A stretch of 47,828 nt of DNA, taken from NCBI RefSeq assembly GCF_002104455.1, contig NZ_NBOC01000023.1:1-47828 (forward strand), written 5' to 3'. Positions 44,066-47,828 of the stretch are shown here, piece by piece. The notes under the pieces are model-generated. The model saw only the letters and a program-made list of their open reading frames with translations. It made no database searches and was not told the DNA's origin. Made by a program: the position numbers and the translations under genes. Source of the stretch: Colwellia chukchiensis. Lineage in GTDB: Bacteria > Pseudomonadota > Gammaproteobacteria > Enterobacterales > Alteromonadaceae. Position 1 is the first letter of the stretch. Every line of letters starts with the position of its first letter.

Positions 44066-46861
44066 ATGAGCCTGTATTTAGAATATATAGCAGAAATTGA
44101 AAATCGAAAAAATGAGCTAGGTTTAGCGCCTAAGCCAATTGATAGCGCCGAGCTATTAGCTGAAATCATTGAACAAATTAAAGATCTAGAGAACCCTTAT
44201 CGTCAAGATTCTCTGCACTTTTTTATTTACAATACCTTACCAGGCACCACCAGTGCTGCCGGCGAAAAGGCTAAATTCCTCAAAGCAATCATATTAGGTG
44301 AAAGCCAAGTAGCTGAAATTACGCCTGATTTCGCCTTTGAATTATTATCTCACATGAAAGGTGGCCCTTCGATTGAAGTGCTACTTGATTTAGCCTTATC
44401 AGATGACACTAGCGTTGCCAATACCGCAGCAGAAGTATTAAAAACGCAAGTATTTTTATACGACGCCGACACCGCGCGCCTTGAAGCGGCTTTTAAAGCC
44501 GGCAATGCCATCGCCAAAGCAATTCTTGAAAGTTACGCTAACGCTGAATTTTTTACTAAACTACCCGATATTGAAGAAAAAATTGAAGTGGTTACCTACA
44601 TCGCCGGCGAAGGCGATATTTCTACCGATTTACTATCACCGGGTAACCAAGCGCACTCGCGTGCTGACCGTGAATTACACGGCAAATGCATGATATCACC
44701 AGAAGCTCAGCAAGAAATTCAAGCACTACAAGCGAAACATCCGCACGCAAAAGTCATGCTGATCGCTGAAAAAGGTACCATGGGCGTTGGCTCTTCTCGT
44801 ATGTCAGGTGTTAACAACGTCGCGCTTTGGGCCGGTAAACAAGCCAGCCCTTATGTACCTTTCATTAACATTGCCCCTGTTGTTGCTGGCACTAACGGTA
44901 TTTCACCTATCTTCTTAACGACAGTAGATGTTACTGGCGGCATCGGTCTTGATCTTAAAAACTGGGTTAAAAAAGTCGATGCCAACGGCAATACTGTCTT
45001 GGATGACAATGGCGATCCAGTGCTAGAAGAAGCCTACTCAGTGGCCACCGGCACCGTATTAACCATCGACACTAAAGCGAAGAAGCTTTACAACGGCGAT
45101 AAAGAATTGGTTGATATTGCGTCCGCGTTTACACCACAAAAAGTTGAATTTATGAAAGCCGGTGGCTCTTACGCGGTAGTATTTGGTAAGAAGTTACAAA
45201 CTTTTGCCGCAGAAACACTTGGCGTGCCATTAAAGCCAGTATATGCCGCTTCGAAAGAAATTTCTCATGCTGGCCAAGGCTTAACGGCGGTTGAAAAGAT
45301 CTTCAACAATAATGCAGTTGGTGTTGCGTCAGAAACCCCTTTACATGCCGGCTCTGATGTACGGGTTCGCGTTAATATCGTCGGTTCGCAAGACACCACA
45401 GGCCCGATGACCTGTCAAGAACTTGAAGCCATGGCGGCATCTACCATATCACCCACCGTTGACGGCGCTTATCAATCAGGCTGTCACACAGCATCGGTAT
45501 GGGACAGTAAAGCCAAAGCAAATATTCCTAAGCTAATGAGCTTTATGAATAAATTTGGCCTGATCACAGCGCGTGATCCCAAAGGCGAATACCCTGCCAT
45601 GACGGACGTTATTCATAAAGTACTTAATGATATTACCGTGGATGATCGCGCTATTATTATTGGTGGTGACTCACACACGCGGATGTCTAAAGGGGTAGCC
45701 TTTGGCGCTGACTCAGGTACTGTCGCCTTAGCATTGGCCACAGGTGAAGCTGCCATGCCAATCCCTGAGTCTGTTAAAGTTACCTTTAAAGGCAAGATGC
45801 ACAGCCACATGGATTTTCGTGACGTAGTCCATGCTACCCAAGCTCAAATGCTGAAACAGTTTGGTGGCGAGAACGTATTCCAAGGCCGTATCATTGAAGT
45901 ACATATTGGTACCTTATTAGCAGACCAAGCCTTTACCTTTACCGACTGGTCTGCAGAAATGAAAGCCAAAGCGTCAATCTGTATTTCAAATGACGAAACC
46001 TTAATCAAGTCGATTGAGTTAGCGAAAAGCCGTATCCAAATCATGATCAACAAGGGTATGGACAACCAAGCAGGTACACTTAAGCACCTGATCAACTTAG
46101 CTGATAAGCGCATTGACGAGGTTAAATCAGGCACTAACCCTGCCCTGGCTCCAGATGACGCCGCTAACTATTACGCAGAAGTGGTGGTTGACTTAGATGT
46201 GATTGACCAGCCTATGATTGCTGACCCTGACGTTAACAACGAAGATGCTTCAAAGCGTTACACCCATGATGTGATTCGTCCTGTCTCATACTACAAAGAC
46301 AAGCCGGTTGACTTAGGCTTTGTTGGCTCTTGTATGGTACACAAAGGCGACATGCAAATTATTGCGCAAATGTTACGTAACATTGAACAGCAAAACGGTA
46401 GCGTATCATTTAAGGTGCCATTAGTGGTTGCGCCACCTACTTACAACATAGTTGATGAGTTAAAGGCAGAAGGTGATTGGGATATTCTGAAAAAATACTC
46501 AGGTTTTGAATTTGACGATGCTAACCCGAAAAGCGAAGCTCGTACTAAGTACGAAAACATCATGTACTTAGAACGCCCTGGCTGTAACTTATGTATGGGT
46601 AACCAAGAAAAAGCCGAACCTGGTGATACCGTTATAGCCACCTCAACCCGTTTATTCCAAGGCCGTGTGGTTGCCGATACCGCGGAGAAAAAAGGTGAAT
46701 CTTTACTTGGCTCAACACCGTTAGTGGTACTTTCAACCATCTTGGGTCGTTTCCCAACCATGGATGAATACAAAAACGCTGTAGACGGCATTGATTTAAC
46801 AAAATTCACTCCACCAACCGAAGCGATGACCACAGAGTACATACCAATTAGCTTGGTATAA
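44066..46861 (+). CDS. Long AcnB-type aconitase paralogue (aconitate hydratase B family)
   Basis: The 931-residue protein has the AcnB domain order: N-terminal HEAT-like domain, swivel (G-V-G-S-S-R-M-S-G-V-N-N), then catalytic domains ([16 protein letters not shown]). The 4Fe-4S cysteines C756, C840 and C843 are all kept (G-S-C-M-V-H; G-C-N-L-C-M-G-N-Q). It is about 70 residues longer than acnB, with insertions such as the N-G-N-T-V-L-D-D-N-G-D-P loop, and the two are clearly divergent. Long AcnB forms like this are known from Bacteroidetes and some marine gammaproteobacteria. Aconitase or 2-methylisocitrate dehydratase activity is likely; the division of labour with acnB is unknown. Ribosome site AGAGAG. 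Confidence 0.92.
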   Translation: MSLYLEYIAEIENRKNELGLAPKPIDSAELLAEIIEQIKDLENPYRQDSLHFFIYNTLPGTTSAAGEKAKFLKAIILGESQVAEITPDFAFELLSHMKGGPSIEVLLDLALSDDTSVANTAAEVLKTQVFLYDADTARLEAAFKAGNAIAKAILESYANAEFFTKLPDIEEKIEVVTYIAGEGDISTDLLSPGNQAHSRADRELHGKCMISPEAQQEIQALQAKHPHAKVMLIAEKGTMGVGSSRMSGVNNVALWAGKQASPYVPFINIAPVVAGTNGISPIFLTTVDVTGGIGLDLKNWVKKVDANGNTVLDDNGDPVLEEAYSVATGTVLTIDTKAKKLYNGDKELVDIASAFTPQKVEFMKAGGSYAVVFGKKLQTFAAETLGVPLKPVYAASKEISHAGQGLTAVEKIFNNNAVGVASETPLHAGSDVRVRVNIVGSQDTTGPMTCQELEAMAASTISPTVDGAYQSGCHTASVWDSKAKANIPKLMSFMNKFGLITARDPKGEYPAMTDVIHKVLNDITVDDRAIIIGGDSHTRMSKGVAFGADSGTVALALATGEAAMPIPESVKVTFKGKMHSHMDFRDVVHATQAQMLKQFGGENVFQGRIIEVHIGTLLADQAFTFTDWSAEMKAKASICISNDETLIKSIELAKSRIQIMINKGMDNQAGTLKHLINLADKRIDEVKSGTNPALAPDDAANYYAEVVVDLDVIDQPMIADPDVNNEDASKRYTHDVIRPVSYYKDKPVDLGFVGSCMVHKGDMQIIAQMLRNIEQQNGSVSFKVPLVVAPPTYNIVDELKAEGDWDILKKYSGFEFDDANPKSEARTKYENIMYLERPGCNLCMGNQEKAEPGDTVIATSTRLFQGRVVADTAEKKGESLLGSTPLVVLSTILGRFPTMDEYKNAVDGIDLTKFTPPTEAMTTEYIPISLV

Positions 46862-46920
46862 ACGCTTCCCCTAGCGGCAAAGACTCTTTGTCATAGCTAG
46901 GCGGAAACAAAACTACGAAA

Positions 46921-46951
46921 AAGGGCAACTTAAACTAAGTTGCCCTTTTTT
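46921..46951. terminator. Bidirectional intrinsic terminator between the acnB paralogue and lipoprotein gene
   Basis: AAGGGCAACTTA (46921-46932) and TAAGTTGCCCTT (46936-46947) form a perfect 12-bp stem with a 3-base loop. T-runs follow on both strands, so it can end the plus-strand aconitase transcript and the convergent minus-strand lipoprotein transcript. Confidence 0.92.
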
Positions 46952-46973
46952 AATGTCGCTTTAATGCTGTTTA

Positions 46974-47315
46974 TCATTGCGGACATTCAATATTGGCCGA
47001 TAAAGACGGCATGATCATATTGGGAAATGACAACTTATCATCAAAGCGCTCAACCCCTGCTAGCACCTCGATTTTAAAACCATAACTTTGACAAATGCGC
47101 AGCGATTGACGCATCAAAAACGTCGCTAGCTTACTAAACTCAGTATCTTGCTTGGCAATAACTTGTAGATGATGTTTACCGTCCTCTAACGCGGTTTGTT
47201 TAAACTGCACCCGATGATCAAAGTCCCACTGCGAGGCACCGTTTTTTGTTGGCGTATTGCTTGCGCATGCGCTAATCAGGGTTGCTAACAATAAGCATGT
47301 TATTTTCTTTATCAT
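46974..47315 (-). CDS. Small hypothetical lipoprotein
   Basis: The 113-residue precursor has a type II signal peptide: M-I-K-K-I-T-C-L-L-L-A-T-L-I-S-A-C, with lipobox L-I-S-A-C and Cys at 17. The mature domain (about 95 residues) has two more Cys, in S-L-R-I-C-Q-S-Y-G-F and the terminal N-I-E-C-P-Q, which could form a disulphide. It is probably anchored in the outer membrane because Ala-Ser follows the Cys. No family recognised. Confidence 0.75.
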   Translation of the reverse strand: MIKKITCLLLATLISACASNTPTKNGASQWDFDHRVQFKQTALEDGKHHLQVIAKQDTEFSKLATFLMRQSLRICQSYGFKIEVLAGVERFDDKLSFPNMIMPSLSANIECPQ

Positions 47316-47732
47316 CTTAATTCCTTTAATTTCAATTTTAGATATCCAACACTAGGGTCTATTGTTCTTTCAAGATTACTTTTACAGCGACTTGTTGGGT
47401 ATTTAGGCAAGGCAGAGCATGTGACGTGTAGCTAACTACACGAACGGGTGATCACGCCGTATAAATTGCAAACAAGTGCCGCCCTTAGCTTCATTTAAAA
47501 CGAATCTACCCTTTGTTGCTCGCTTGTTAAATAGCATAACGATTATTCAAAGCGCGCGCCGCGTTTAATTCCGTTTTAAATTGAATAAACTTTAATCCTG
47601 AAAGTTCATCAGACCCTAAGTATAACCTGCTATAAAACTGATCACTATCGCCGGATTAACAGCACATGATCTGATTAAATAGAACCGCACACTTTTATGA
47701 TGGATAATTAATCCATTAATAAAGGTGTGAAA
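47316..47732. other. Intergenic region with palindromic element and start of an IS3-type element
   Basis: This stretch holds the lipoprotein promoter (not located), the 159-bp palindrome (47354-47512), about 150 bases without recognisable features, and the left end of the insertion sequence. Confidence 0.5.
47354..47512. repeat. 159-bp imperfect palindromic intergenic element
   Basis: The outer ends AGGGT (47354) and ACCCT (47512) and the inner parts A-C-T-T-G-T-T / A-A-C-A-A-G-T are related by inversion around 47433. Exactly at the centre is the perfect palindrome CGTGTAG-CTAA-CTACACG (47425-47442). The arms match only partly, but with constant register over about 75 bases each. No coding frame. 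It looks like a MITE or a REP-like intergenic repeat and probably has other copies in the genome. Confidence 0.65.
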
Positions 47733-47828
47733 ATGACGCAAAGAAGAAAACCAAGAAATTATACAGATGAGTTCAGAGAAGAAGCAGTAAAACTGGTCAC
47801 TGAACAAGGCTATACCGTAACAGAAGCT
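47667..47828 (+). mobile_element. IS3-family insertion sequence, left end, truncated by window edge
   Basis: The transposase start at 47733 shows that an IS3-type element begins here. A left inverted repeat beginning TGATCTGATTAAATAG at 47667 is plausible by its TGATCT start, as in IS3, but its partner is outside the window, so the boundary is tentative. Confidence 0.5.
47733..47828 (+). CDS. IS3-family transposase OrfA, N-terminal 32 residues (runs off the window)
   Basis: The frame starts at ATG 47733 with AAAGGTG upstream and is open to the window end. The product begins M-T-Q-R-R-K-P-R-N-Y-T-D-E-F-R-E-E-A-V-K, then L-V-T-E-Q-G-Y-T-V-T-E-A. Y-T-x-E-F-R-x-E-A-V-x-L is the start of the HTH_Tnp_1 helix-turn-helix of IS3 OrfA proteins. 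OrfB and the right end are not visible. Confidence 0.85.
   Translation, partial: MTQRRKPRNYTDEFREEAVKLVTEQGYTVTEA

Noticed and set aside
47616-47807. 63-codon minus-strand frame at the right edge
   Set aside because: It is antisense to the IS3 OrfA start and has no ribosome site.
1-47828. CRISPR arrays, tRNA and rRNA genes
   Set aside because: No regularly spaced repeats, no tRNA cloverleaf signatures and no rRNA sequence noticed on reading; a dedicated scan was not possible.

Overview
The window reads as the chromosome of a marine gammaproteobacterium of the Alteromonadales, most likely close to Colwellia or Thalassotalea. This is inferred from low-to-moderate GC, the core genes rapA, rluA, yacL (UPF0231) and acnB, and the style of the proteins; no rRNA or other taxonomic marker is present. 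It has two parts: a metal-resistance island (before base 1 to about 26593) and conserved core chromosome (about 26600 to 47660), with an IS3-type element starting at the right edge.

Island, copper part (1-12704). The window opens in the last codons and right inverted repeat of an IS66-family element, which sits in the 3' end of a DUF1624 membrane acyltransferase gene and supplies its stop codon. Upstream of that, all on the minus strand, is one long copper/silver operon. In transcription order it encodes a small Met/His/Cys-rich secreted protein, a DUF411 protein, CusC-, CusB- and CusA-like efflux proteins, CopC, CopD, a secreted NTF2-like protein, the multicopper oxidase CopA, the outer-membrane protein CopB, and DUF1624. 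Several junctions are 1-10 base overlaps. CusB carries two tandem CusF-like domains at its C-terminus; the second has lost most metal ligands.

Island, divalent-metal part (13206-22383). A MerR regulator of the CadR/PbrR type faces a plus-strand unit across a clear MerR operator. That unit encodes a CDF transporter, a transglutaminase-like protein and a second CDF transporter. A second small His-rich secreted protein and a CzcCBA-type RND system follow, closed by a terminator. Both RND systems are preceded by a small secreted protein ending in RPPI, which suggests a common leader arrangement.

Island edge (22476-26593). Four minus-strand genes of unknown function are followed by a complete PIN-PhoH ATPase gene. 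Next to it lies a second, resident phoH gene that stops matching the family right after its Walker A motif, at about 26593. The simplest reading is that the island inserted into the resident phoH and carries a divergent intact copy beside the break. The other island end is outside the window.

Core part (26600-47660). This holds the broken phoH, a periplasmic solute-binding protein, rapA, rluA, a DUF3530 protein, a Ycf48-like beta-propeller, a two-gene HAE1-type RND efflux pair, yacL, a TonB-like one-TM protein, acnB, and a divergently transcribed long AcnB paralogue. A bidirectional terminator, a small lipoprotein gene, a 159-bp imperfect palindrome, and the first codons of an IS3-family OrfA end the window. 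No tRNA, rRNA or CRISPR array was seen.
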